Below are positions 7,173 to 12,945 of a stretch of DNA of 12,945 bases, piece after piece. Position 1 is the first letter of the stretch. Each line of letters begins with the position of its first letter. A model generated the notes under the pieces. The model was given only the letters and a program-made list of their open reading frames with translations. It did no database searches and was not told the origin of the DNA. This stretch comes from Bacteroidetes bacterium UBA6661 (GTDB taxonomy: Bacteria > Bacteroidota > Bacteroidia > AKYH767-A > OLB10), in contig DKKR01000078.1 in NCBI GenBank assembly GCA_002455375.1, forward strand, positions 831 to 13,775, read 5' to 3'. The position numbers were made by a program, and so were the translations under genes.

Positions 7173-9068
7173 TCAGTTAGATTTAAGATGATGTGTAAGC
7201 CACCAATTCTGAAATACAATTAATGCCCACATTTTTGCCTGTGACTCCCCGGATGGGTTATTCATCACATCATGTCTTAATTGTTTAATAGAATTCAGAT
7301 TAAATAATCCCTGACTCTGTATAATTTCTTCTCCCAAAAGAAAATCAATTTTGCCTCTTAGTTCAGTCTGAAACCATTTAATTAACGGCACTTCAAAACC
7401 TCTTTTGCCGCGATGATAAATTTCTTCGGGCAAGAGCAATCTGAAAGCATCTTTTACAATCTTTTTTTGAGCTTTATTGTCAATTTTATACTTGTCGGTT
7501 AATGAAAATGCAAAATCAACTACCCTATAATCTAAAAATGGTGAACGTACCTCCAGACTATTAGCCATACTCATACTGTCAACTTTTCGAAGCATATCCC
7601 CTGTCAAAACAAGTTTCATATCACTAAGCAACACATCGTTCATTGATGTTTGATGTTTAACATAAGTTGATAACTGCTGATTCCTGTTTTTTAGGTCATT
7701 GGCAAATGGTTTTAGTAACAGCTCATTCCGATAGTTTGCAGTTGTAAAGGAACACCAACGTAAATAACGCTCCTTGTTACTTAGAGTAGCACCTTCAGCA
7801 AAGCGATGTAATTGTCTGATTTTGTTTTTAATAGAGTTTTCTCTTGAACTGAATTTAGAAGGAAGTACAGAGGCCGCCATTTTTAATAATGGTGTCAAAC
7901 CTGGCCTATTTCTGATTAGCCACTCTGCTCTGTGTTTTTGATAACCGCCAAAAATTTCATCTGCACCATCACCTGATAGTGCTACTGTTACATGCTTTTT
8001 GGTGTATTTACTAAGGATAAAAACAGCAATAGCAGAAGAATCAGCAAAAGGTTCGTCAATATAATTCAATATGTCCGCAAGATTCTCAAAAAGCTCACCA
8101 TTGGTAAGTTTAAAAACATGATGTGCGGTGTTATGCATTTCAGCAACCCTCAATGCAAATGATGTTTCATCAAAAAAAGGCTCGTCTTTAAATCCTATTG
8201 AAAAGGTATTAAGTTTATTAACCTGTTGTGCAGCTAAAGCTGTTACTACGGAAGAATCTATTCCACCACTTAAAAAACATCCCAGAGGTACATCACTAAC
8301 TAATCGTAACCCTACAGCATCTGTCATTAACTCTTTAAGACGCAATTGTGCCGATTGATAGTCCGGCATATCCAACATTTCAGTCTCCGGAATTGAATAA
8401 TAGCAAGCTTCTTCAATTACAGAATTTTTCTTAAGGTCAATAAGCAGATAATTCCCCGGACTAAGTTTATTTACATTGCTATAAATCGTCCAAGGGTCAG
8501 GAATATAGTTGAATTGAAAATAATGATATAATGACTGTTGATCAATATTTCGCTCTATCGGAAACTGCATTAATGCCTTTAGTTCTGAGGCGAAAATGAA
8601 TTTATCATTATCACTATAATAAATTAAAGGCTTAACGCCCATTCTGTCTCTCGCTAAAAAAACTGTCTTCTCTAAATTATCATAAATGCAAAAAGCAAAA
8701 AAACCATTAATGCACTGCAGGCAATTGATGCCCTTGCGTATATACAATTGCAAAAGTACTTCTGTATCGCTTTCGGAAACAAAACTTACTCCTTGAGACT
8801 CCAATTGAGACCTATGATGACGATAATTAAAAAACTCTCCATTATAGATTATGGTGTAACGACCTGATGCATCAGAAAAAGGCTGACTTGCTGCTGCCGA
8901 TGTGTCAATTATAGACAACCTTCTATGTGCCAGAGCTACATTATCGTCAATAAAAAAACCTTCATTGTCTGGTCCTCGTTGACGAAGACATGACGATGCA
9001 GACCTCAAATGTTGCTGAAAATCTTTGGCACTCTTAGTAAAAGATGCAATACCGGCAATACCGCACAT
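7173..9068 (-). CDS. asnB: Asparagine synthase (glutamine-hydrolysing) family amidotransferase
   Basis: A 631-residue class II glutamine amidotransferase. The N-terminal domain begins MCGIAGIA with the nucleophile Cys2 exposed after Met removal, and shows R50 in AHRRLSIID, YNGEFFN (75-81) and SDTEVLL (100-106), the usual glutamine-binding residues. The synthetase domain has the ATP-pyrophosphatase loop LSGGIDSS (266-273) and LSGDGADEIFGGY (364-376), with EVRSPFLDYRVVDFA at 506-520 near the C-terminus. Both active sites look intact. The family makes asparagine from aspartate, ATP and glutamine, but members inside polysaccharide loci are often thought to amidate sugar acids. As first gene of this operon, 2 bp before a glycosyltransferase, a carbohydrate-modifying role is plausible; plain asparagine synthesis remains possible. 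The start is fixed by the MCG motif. Confidence 0.93.
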   Translation of the reverse strand: MCGIAGIASFTKSAKDFQQHLRSASSCLRQRGPDNEGFFIDDNVALAHRRLSIIDTSAAASQPFSDASGRYTIIYNGEFFNYRHHRSQLESQGVSFVSESDTEVLLQLYIRKGINCLQCINGFFAFCIYDNLEKTVFLARDRMGVKPLIYYSDNDKFIFASELKALMQFPIERNIDQQSLYHYFQFNYIPDPWTIYSNVNKLSPGNYLLIDLKKNSVIEEACYYSIPETEMLDMPDYQSAQLRLKELMTDAVGLRLVSDVPLGCFLSGGIDSSVVTALAAQQVNKLNTFSIGFKDEPFFDETSFALRVAEMHNTAHHVFKLTNGELFENLADILNYIDEPFADSSAIAVFILSKYTKKHVTVALSGDGADEIFGGYQKHRAEWLIRNRPGLTPLLKMAASVLPSKFSSRENSIKNKIRQLHRFAEGATLSNKERYLRWCSFTTANYRNELLLKPFANDLKNRNQQLSTYVKHQTSMNDVLLSDMKLVLTGDMLRKVDSMSMANSLEVRSPFLDYRVVDFAFSLTDKYKIDNKAQKKIVKDAFRLLLPEEIYHRGKRGFEVPLIKWFQTELRGKIDFLLGEEIIQSQGLFNLNSIKQLRHDVMNNPSGESQAKMWALIVFQNWWLTHHLKSN

Positions 9069-9093
9069 GTAGGTTTATTGAATTAAAACTTTG

Positions 9094-9123
9094 CAAAGTA
9101 ATGTTATTTCAGATAAAAACGAA
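9094..9123 (-). promoter_or_regulatory. Candidate promoter of the polysaccharide operon
   Basis: Upstream of the asnB-type gene the minus strand shows TTCG (9123-9120), an 18-bp spacer and TTACTTTG (9101-9094), each one mismatch from the Bacteroidota boxes TTTG and TAnnTTTG. The ATG follows 25 bp later. It lies in the 151-bp divergent region and is the expected site for the main operon promoter. Confidence 0.4.
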
Positions 9124-9168
9124 TTTTAAAAACACATAAAATTTAATTTTGTTGAAACAGCTGGTTTA

Positions 9169-9201
9169 TTTAAAAATTATAACCGTCAATTTATATTTTT
9201 G
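9169..9201 (+). promoter_or_regulatory. Candidate promoter of the terC-helicase-transporter operon
   Basis: TATTTTTG at 9194-9201 matches TAnnTTTG fully. A TTTA at 9169-9172, 21 bp upstream, is one mismatch from the TTTG -33 box. The start codon at 9220 is 18 bp downstream, so the leader would be about 14 nucleotides. No Shine-Dalgarno is visible, only an A/T-rich stretch. Confidence 0.5.
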
Positions 9202-9219
9202 CAGCCTTCAATTTAATAT

Positions 9220-9972
9220 ATGCAAGAATTTATTGCTCCTTTATTGACGGCAGACGGAATTGTGAGTTTGATAACACTGCTCTTTATGGAGATTGTGTTA
9301 GGCATAGATAATATTATTTTTATTGCTATTATCTGCGGTTACATTCCGGATCGTAAAGAGCAAAGCCGTGCCAGAATTATTGGTCTATTACTGGCTTTGG
9401 TTTTCAGGATTGGATTGTTGTTTACCATTTCGTGGATTGCAAGAATGATTAATCCGCTATTTTATATTGGAAGTTTTGGAGTTAGCGGACGCGACATTAT
9501 TTTGTTTGCCGGAGGTGTGTTTTTAATTATTAAAACATTAAAGGAAATTTATCATAAATTTAAAGATGCAGAGGCTCATAAATCGGGAAACCCAAGTCGT
9601 AAAATGACGATGATACAAGCTATTTTTCAGATAATGGTAATAGATGTTGTGTTTTCTTTCGATTCAATTATCACTGCTGTAGGTCTTTCTAATCAGATAG
9701 TAATTATGGTTGGTGCTGTAATTGGTGCTATGATGGTGATGATTGCCTTTGCTCCTTATGTGAGTGACTTTATCAACAAATATCCTACGTTAAAAATGCT
9801 TGCTTTGGCATTTTTAGTTGTTATTGGAGTTATCCTTGTTGTTGAAGCTTTACACATTCACTTCGACAAGAGTTATGTATATGTGGCTTTAGGCTTTTCG
9901 TTGTTGGTAGAGATGCTTAACATCAAAATGCGTAGCCTCAGTCATCGCAAAAAGGCTGACGAACCCAAATGA
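9220..9972 (+). CDS. TerC-family integral membrane protein
   Basis: A 250-residue protein with about seven hydrophobic helices and the conserved acidic membrane residues of the TerC family: E24 and the LGIDN motif (27-31) in the first helix region, and DVVFSFDSI (142-150, D142 and D148) in the central region. The ends are basic (C-terminus HRKKADEPK). TerC was named for tellurium resistance, but several bacterial members (for example Alx and the Bacillus MeeF/MeeY proteins) export manganese, so a metal-ion role in the inner membrane is the better general guess. The ATG is preceded by a full -7 element at 18 bp. Its stop overlaps the helicase start as ATGA, so the two are translationally coupled. 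No ter gene cluster surrounds it, which argues against a dedicated tellurite system. Confidence 0.92.
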   Translation: MQEFIAPLLTADGIVSLITLLFMEIVLGIDNIIFIAIICGYIPDRKEQSRARIIGLLLALVFRIGLLFTISWIARMINPLFYIGSFGVSGRDIILFAGGVFLIIKTLKEIYHKFKDAEAHKSGNPSRKMTMIQAIFQIMVIDVVFSFDSIITAVGLSNQIVIMVGAVIGAMMVMIAFAPYVSDFINKYPTLKMLALAFLVVIGVILVVEALHIHFDKSYVYVALGFSLLVEMLNIKMRSLSHRKKADEPK

Positions 9973-11258
9973 GTACCACAACCGGTTTTGATTCATTGAA
10001 ATTAAACCGCCAGTTATTAAATGCAATTGGAGACTTAGGCTATGAAACGCCTACAGAAATTCAGCAAAAGGTAATTCCTCCAGCACTCTCAGGTCAGAAT
10101 ATCATTGGGATAGCACAAACCGGAACAGGAAAAACAGCTGCATTTATTCTTCCGCTGCTGCGTACTTTAAATTATGCTCAAGGGGATGAACCGCGAGCAC
10201 TCATCCTTGCCCCAACCCGTGAGTTAGCGATACAAATTGGCAACGTAGCAATTCAGATGGGCAAATATGTTGACCTAAGAGTGGTGACCGTTTATGGAGG
10301 CAAGGGTTTTTCTGATCAGAAGAAAAAACTTGAAGCAGGTTGCGATATTGTTGTTGCCACTCCTGCACAGGCAATGGAGCTTTATCTTTCAGGTCATCTT
10401 GTTCTGAAAAAAATAAAACACTTTGTGATGGACGAAGCCGAAAGACTTATGGATTTTGGTTTTACCGGACAAATTTACAGCTTACTTGAAGTCTTACCAC
10501 GAAAAAGACAAAACATGCTGTTTTCTGCAACGTTTTCCGAAAGAGTAAAAAAAATATCGGATGACTTTATGGAGTTTCCTGTTTTTATTGATGTTGTGCC
10601 GCAAGTTAAAACTGCAGCAAAAATTGAACAATTTATATATACGGTAAACGGTTTTCAGACAAAATTAAATCTGTTAAACTTTTTACTTACAGACAAAGAG
10701 AATTTTAATAAAGTAATTGTTTTTTGTAAGTCAAAAAAGAACGCTAACAGTGTTGCCGAAATGCTGTTGATGAAATTTGAAGCAGATGGCATAAATGTTT
10801 TGCATGGTGACAAAACGCAGCAAACAAGAGTTAATGCAATTAACAGGTTCAGGGATGAACAAATTAGAATACTTATAGCTACTGATGTAGCTGCACGCGG
10901 CATTGATGTGCCCGGAGTTTCGCATGTAATTAATTTTGATGTACCATTAGTTTATGAAGATTACATTCATCGTATTGGGCGTACAGGGCGTGCATTTGCC
11001 TCAGGGTTTTCTGTAACGTTTGTTGAACCGCAAGATGAATGGCATATCAAGAAAATTCAAAAGCTTGCAGGTATTTCTATTAAACGACTGAACCTACCGG
11101 ATTCTGTTGAACAAATTCAGCCCGGAAAAGAAGAAACAAAACTTCGTGAGATGGAAATTGACCGTCAGAAAAGAAAAGACAATCCGGAATTTAAGGGTGC
11201 TTTTCACGATCGAAAAAACAAATCAGGCAGAAAAGGCAGACATGCTGGCAGGAAATAA
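9969..11258 (+). CDS. DEAD-box-family RNA helicase with a DEAE motif II
   Basis: A 429-residue ATP-dependent RNA helicase of superfamily 2. All core motifs are present in order: Q motif (F7 and Q32), motif I AQTGTGKT (49-56), Ia PTRELA (82-87), Ib TPAQ (131-134, usually TPGR), motif II DEAE (155-158), III SAT (186-188), IV VFCKSK (251-256), V ATDVAARGID (304-313) and VI HRIGRTGR (334-341). Motif II is DEAE rather than DEAD; the codons GAC GAA GCC GAA are unambiguous. The C-terminal tail after about 385 is short and highly basic (GRKGRHAGRK), a common RNA-binding extension, like RhlE-type proteins in Bacteroidota. It would unwind RNA duplexes in ribosome assembly or mRNA turnover. The start overlaps the terC stop, and the transporter gene begins about 4 bp after its stop. 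Confidence 0.94.
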   Translation: MSTTTGFDSLKLNRQLLNAIGDLGYETPTEIQQKVIPPALSGQNIIGIAQTGTGKTAAFILPLLRTLNYAQGDEPRALILAPTRELAIQIGNVAIQMGKYVDLRVVTVYGGKGFSDQKKKLEAGCDIVVATPAQAMELYLSGHLVLKKIKHFVMDEAERLMDFGFTGQIYSLLEVLPRKRQNMLFSATFSERVKKISDDFMEFPVFIDVVPQVKTAAKIEQFIYTVNGFQTKLNLLNFLLTDKENFNKVIVFCKSKKNANSVAEMLLMKFEADGINVLHGDKTQQTRVNAINRFRDEQIRILIATDVAARGIDVPGVSHVINFDVPLVYEDYIHRIGRTGRAFASGFSVTFVEPQDEWHIKKIQKLAGISIKRLNLPDSVEQIQPGKEETKLREMEIDRQKRKDNPEFKGAFHDRKNKSGRKGRHAGRK

Positions 11259-11262
11259 AGTA

Positions 11263-12126
11263 ATGCGTTGGGTTTACTTACTTGTGCTTGCATCTATGTG
11301 GGGCAGTTCTTTCATATTAATGAAACGAGGTCTCAATAGTTTTTCCGCAAATCAGGTAGCAGCCATCAGAATGTTTATTTCATGTATGGTGATGCTTCCA
11401 TTTATTGCACCCTACATAAAAGACATACCCAAGAAGCTGTGGTTATTTGTTATGGCAACAGGCTTATTAGGAAACGGCATACCGGCCTACCTGTTTACTC
11501 ATGCAGAAACCGGCATCAGTGGTTCCATGGCAGGAATGTTGAATTCATTAACTTCTATGTTTACGCTTGTAGTTGGCAGTTTATTTTTTGCAACCCAATT
11601 CAGTAAAAGACATTTACTTGGAGTGATTATTGGCTTTGCAGGAGCAGCCTCACTGATTTGGCTCAATGCAGAAGATGCACAAAGTGCAGAACCCTGGAAA
11701 GGCGTTTATGTTCTTATTGCCACAGTATGTTATGCATTTAGTGTAAACATTCTCAGAAATAAATTAGCATCAATAAATGCAGTTACGCTAACTGGTGCAG
11801 CATTGCTTTTTGCAGGAATACCAAGTGGCATCTATCTTTTTTCTACCGATTTTATTTCACGTTTCCAAACAGAACCTTTGGCATGGAACAGCTTTTTTTA
11901 TATTGCATTGCTTGCTATTATGAGTACTGTAATATCAACCGTTTTGTTTAACCATTTAATCAGAATTTCTTCTGCACTTTATGCTTCATCAGTAACGTAC
12001 CTGATTCCATTTGTGGCAGTGCTTTGGGGACTGTACGATAATGAAACATTTAATATGCTTTATCTGCTGGCACTCTTTGTAATTCTTACCGGCATTTACC
12101 TCACAAATTATCAGAAGAAAGTTTGA
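11263..12126 (+). CDS. EamA/DMT-superfamily transporter
   Basis: From the chosen start, 287 residues with about ten hydrophobic helices forming two EamA repeats. The first starts MRWVYLLVLASMWGSSFILMKRGL, the typical WGSSF...K opening of drug/metabolite transporters, and the second begins near WKGVYVLIATVCYAFSVNILRNK (145-167). The C-terminus LTGIYLTNYQKKV is a typical cytoplasmic end. Substrates are not predictable; family members export amino acids, nucleotides or other metabolites. The open frame extends upstream inside the helicase gene, and ATG 11242 (seven residues longer) is another possible start. I prefer 11263 because it begins directly at the first helix, has AGGA 9 nucleotides upstream and lies just after the helicase stop. 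The tight spacing makes it the third gene of the terC operon. Confidence 0.9.
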   Translation: MRWVYLLVLASMWGSSFILMKRGLNSFSANQVAAIRMFISCMVMLPFIAPYIKDIPKKLWLFVMATGLLGNGIPAYLFTHAETGISGSMAGMLNSLTSMFTLVVGSLFFATQFSKRHLLGVIIGFAGAASLIWLNAEDAQSAEPWKGVYVLIATVCYAFSVNILRNKLASINAVTLTGAALLFAGIPSGIYLFSTDFISRFQTEPLAWNSFFYIALLAIMSTVISTVLFNHLIRISSALYASSVTYLIPFVAVLWGLYDNETFNMLYLLALFVILTGIYLTNYQKKV

Positions 12127-12210
12127 AAACCAATGAAAGGACGACCGTTCCAACTAAAACAATCGTTCTGAAATTTGAGTTTTAAAGCATTGACAAACCA
12201 TATTGTATGT

Positions 12211-12254
12211 GGCCAACGAGTAAGCCTCCCGGTAACTATCGGGAACTCATTGCC
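12211..12254. repeat. Imperfect inverted repeat / hairpin
   Basis: The centre is a 7-bp stem TCCCGGT/ATCGGGA (12227-12233 with 12238-12244, one G-T pair) with a four-base loop. Outside it GAGT (12218-12221) pairs with ACTC (12245-12248) across a five-base bulge, and GGcCAA pairs with TTGCC at the outer end, giving about 16 pairs in total. No T-run follows on either strand, so it is not a standard terminator. It could be a dispersed palindrome or a structured RNA element. Confidence 0.6.
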
Positions 12255-12357
12255 TACCGTTCTATGTTTTAATTTTTTTCCATCGCACAAAATATTTTTA
12301 ACTGCAAAGCAATCACGAACACCATTTATAATCAATTATACCGTAAGTAAAGTCAAA

Positions 12358-12382
12358 AGAGCCACTTTTTTGCCTGTGCTCT
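12358..12382 (-). terminator. Weak hairpin, possible minus-strand terminator
   Basis: AGAG(C)CAC at 12358-12365 pairs with GTGCTCT at 12376-12382 around a ten-base loop, with one bulged C. Read on the minus strand the stem is followed by TTTT. No minus-strand gene feeds into it, so the role is uncertain; on the plus strand the nearest T-run is about 20 bases further. Confidence 0.2.
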
Positions 12383-12421
12383 GAATGAGTAAACAATAAA
12401 TCAATTTTTTTTTGAGTTTTA

Positions 12422-12453
12422 TTTGCGCAGTATAAAATTAGTTCCTACTTTTG
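12422..12453 (+). promoter_or_regulatory. Bacteroidota-type promoter of the TetR gene
   Basis: TTTG at 12422-12425, a 20-bp spacer and TACTTTTG at 12446-12453 give an exact TTTG-N-TAnnTTTG promoter. Transcription would start near 12459, leaving a leader of about 35 nucleotides to the ATG at 12494. No clear inverted-repeat operator is visible around it. Confidence 0.75.
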
Positions 12454-12493
12454 CGAGTGAATACTAACTAACATAAAAATAAATTAGACAAGT

Positions 12494-12945
12494 ATGCAAG
12501 AATTTACAGACAGACAAATAGAAATAATGGAAGCGGCTACCAACCGTATTTCAAAATATGGTATTCAGAATTTGACCATCAAAACATTGGCAGAGGATAT
12601 AGGTTTGTCCGAGCCTGCATTGTACAGACATTTCAAAAGCAAAAATGAAATTTTATTGAGCTTGCTGGAATATTTTAAAAAAGAAATGAAAAATCGTATT
12701 CAGTCTATTTCATTTAAACCGACTGATACAAGTGCTGATGAATTAAGAGCAATTTTTAATTCTCAGCTACAAACTTTTACAAACAAACCGGCAATAGTGA
12801 GTGTTATTTTTGCAGAAAGCATTTTCCATTTTGATGAAAGTTTGAGTAATAAAGTAGCTGAAATTATGGATATGATGCAAGATTATGTTTCTAAAAACAT
12901 CAAACAAGGGCAAGAAAAAGGGCAATACAATAAATTGATTGGAGC
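12494..12945 (+). CDS. TetR/AcrR-family transcriptional regulator (partial, C-terminus missing)
   Basis: The first 150 residues are present; the gene runs off the right edge. The N-terminus MQEFTDRQIEIMEAATNRI followed by YGIQNLTIKTLAEDIGLSEPALYRHFKSKNEIL is a canonical TetR DNA-binding domain, with the helix-turn-helix at about residues 28-47 and the ALYRHF recognition helix. The remaining residues (about 60-150) are helical and would form the ligand-binding and dimer domain, which is too variable to suggest an effector. TetR proteins are usually repressors of their own gene or a neighbouring efflux or metabolic operon; the target is probably downstream, outside the window. The start is supported by a strong promoter with a short leader. 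It is separated from the upstream transporter by 367 bp, so a regulatory link to that gene is possible but not shown. Confidence 0.93.
   Translation, partial: MQEFTDRQIEIMEAATNRISKYGIQNLTIKTLAEDIGLSEPALYRHFKSKNEILLSLLEYFKKEMKNRIQSISFKPTDTSADELRAIFNSQLQTFTNKPAIVSVIFAESIFHFDESLSNKVAEIMDMMQDYVSKNIKQGQEKGQYNKLIG

Larger units (their letters stand above)
12127..12421. other. Non-coding intergenic region with palindromes
   Basis: Between the transporter stop and the promoter of the TetR gene I see no convincing gene. Short open frames exist on both strands (minus about 12111-12335, plus about 12175-12384), but they overlap each other and match nothing I recognise. The region contains an imperfect palindrome (12211-12254), a second hairpin (12358-12382) and a T-run near 12402-12411. 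It may end the upstream operon, though no hairpin is directly followed by a T-run on the plus strand. Confidence 0.6.

Noticed and set aside
9220..9972. TerC as part of a tellurite resistance or ter stress system.
   Set aside because: No TerD, TerZ, TerA or TerB-like neighbours are present; family members outside such clusters have other, mainly metal-related roles.
11107..11262. A longer N-terminus for the EamA transporter beginning inside the helicase gene at 11107.
   Set aside because: The extra 52 residues are charged, overlap the helicase in another frame and precede the normal family start; they are a frame overlap.
12127..12180. An intrinsic terminator right after the transporter gene.
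   Set aside because: Only a four-pair stem with a bulge and distant A- and T-rich arms were found, without a following T-run.
12454..12493. A TetR operator in the leader of the regulator gene (ACTAACTAAC repeat).
   Set aside because: It is a short direct repeat, not the inverted repeat expected for a TetR dimer, and too short to be significant.
9220..12506. TerC and TetR genes both begin with the same 13 bases (ATGCAAGAATTTA).
   Set aside because: The downstream sequences diverge at once and the proteins are unrelated; a short AT-rich match at two starts is plausible by chance.

Overview
The window looks like a chromosomal segment of a Bacteroidota bacterium, probably environmental and of unresolved order. 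The DNA is AT-rich. Genes mostly lack a clear Shine-Dalgarno. Several starts are preceded by the Bacteroidota -7 element TAnnTTTG, in two cases with a TTTG -33 box at 18-20 bp. Protein styles (a two-domain Wzc-type tyrosine kinase with a Tyr-rich tail, a short Wza-type lipoprotein with a C-terminal membrane helix) point the same way.

Positions 1-9068 (minus strand) hold one polysaccharide locus, read right to left: an AsnB-type glutamine amidotransferase, a GT4 glycosyltransferase, a Wza-like outer-membrane export lipoprotein, a Wzc-like co-polymerase and tyrosine autokinase, an RmlC-type sugar-nucleotide epimerase, a WecA/TagO-type initiating phosphoglycosyltransferase, a rhomboid protease and the N-terminal third of a GmhB-type HAD phosphatase cut by the window edge. 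Gaps between the first five genes are 2 to 61 bp. The WecA-like and rhomboid genes each have their own promoter-like sequence, so the locus is probably several nested transcripts. Together the genes initiate a lipid-linked glycan (WecA-like), supply and modify sugars (RmlC, AsnB, possibly the HAD enzyme), add a sugar (GT4), and control length and export (Wzc, Wza). No flippase or polymerase is visible.

A 151-bp divergent intergenic region (9069-9219) separates this from a plus-strand operon: TerC-family membrane protein, DEAD-box-family RNA helicase (with DEAE in place of DEAD), and an EamA/DMT-type transporter. The first two overlap by ATGA and the third starts about 4 bp after the second.

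An approximately 367-bp non-coding stretch (12127-12493) follows, holding an imperfect palindrome of about 44 bp, a second hairpin and a near-consensus promoter. The promoter drives a TetR-family regulator truncated by the right edge.

I did not find RNA genes, CRISPR arrays, insertion sequences or a clearly new defence or mobile system. The most distinctive items are the nearly perfect Gly-Tyr dipeptide tail of the Wzc-type kinase with its degenerate hexanucleotide repeat, the DEAE helicase motif, and the palindromic intergenic region.
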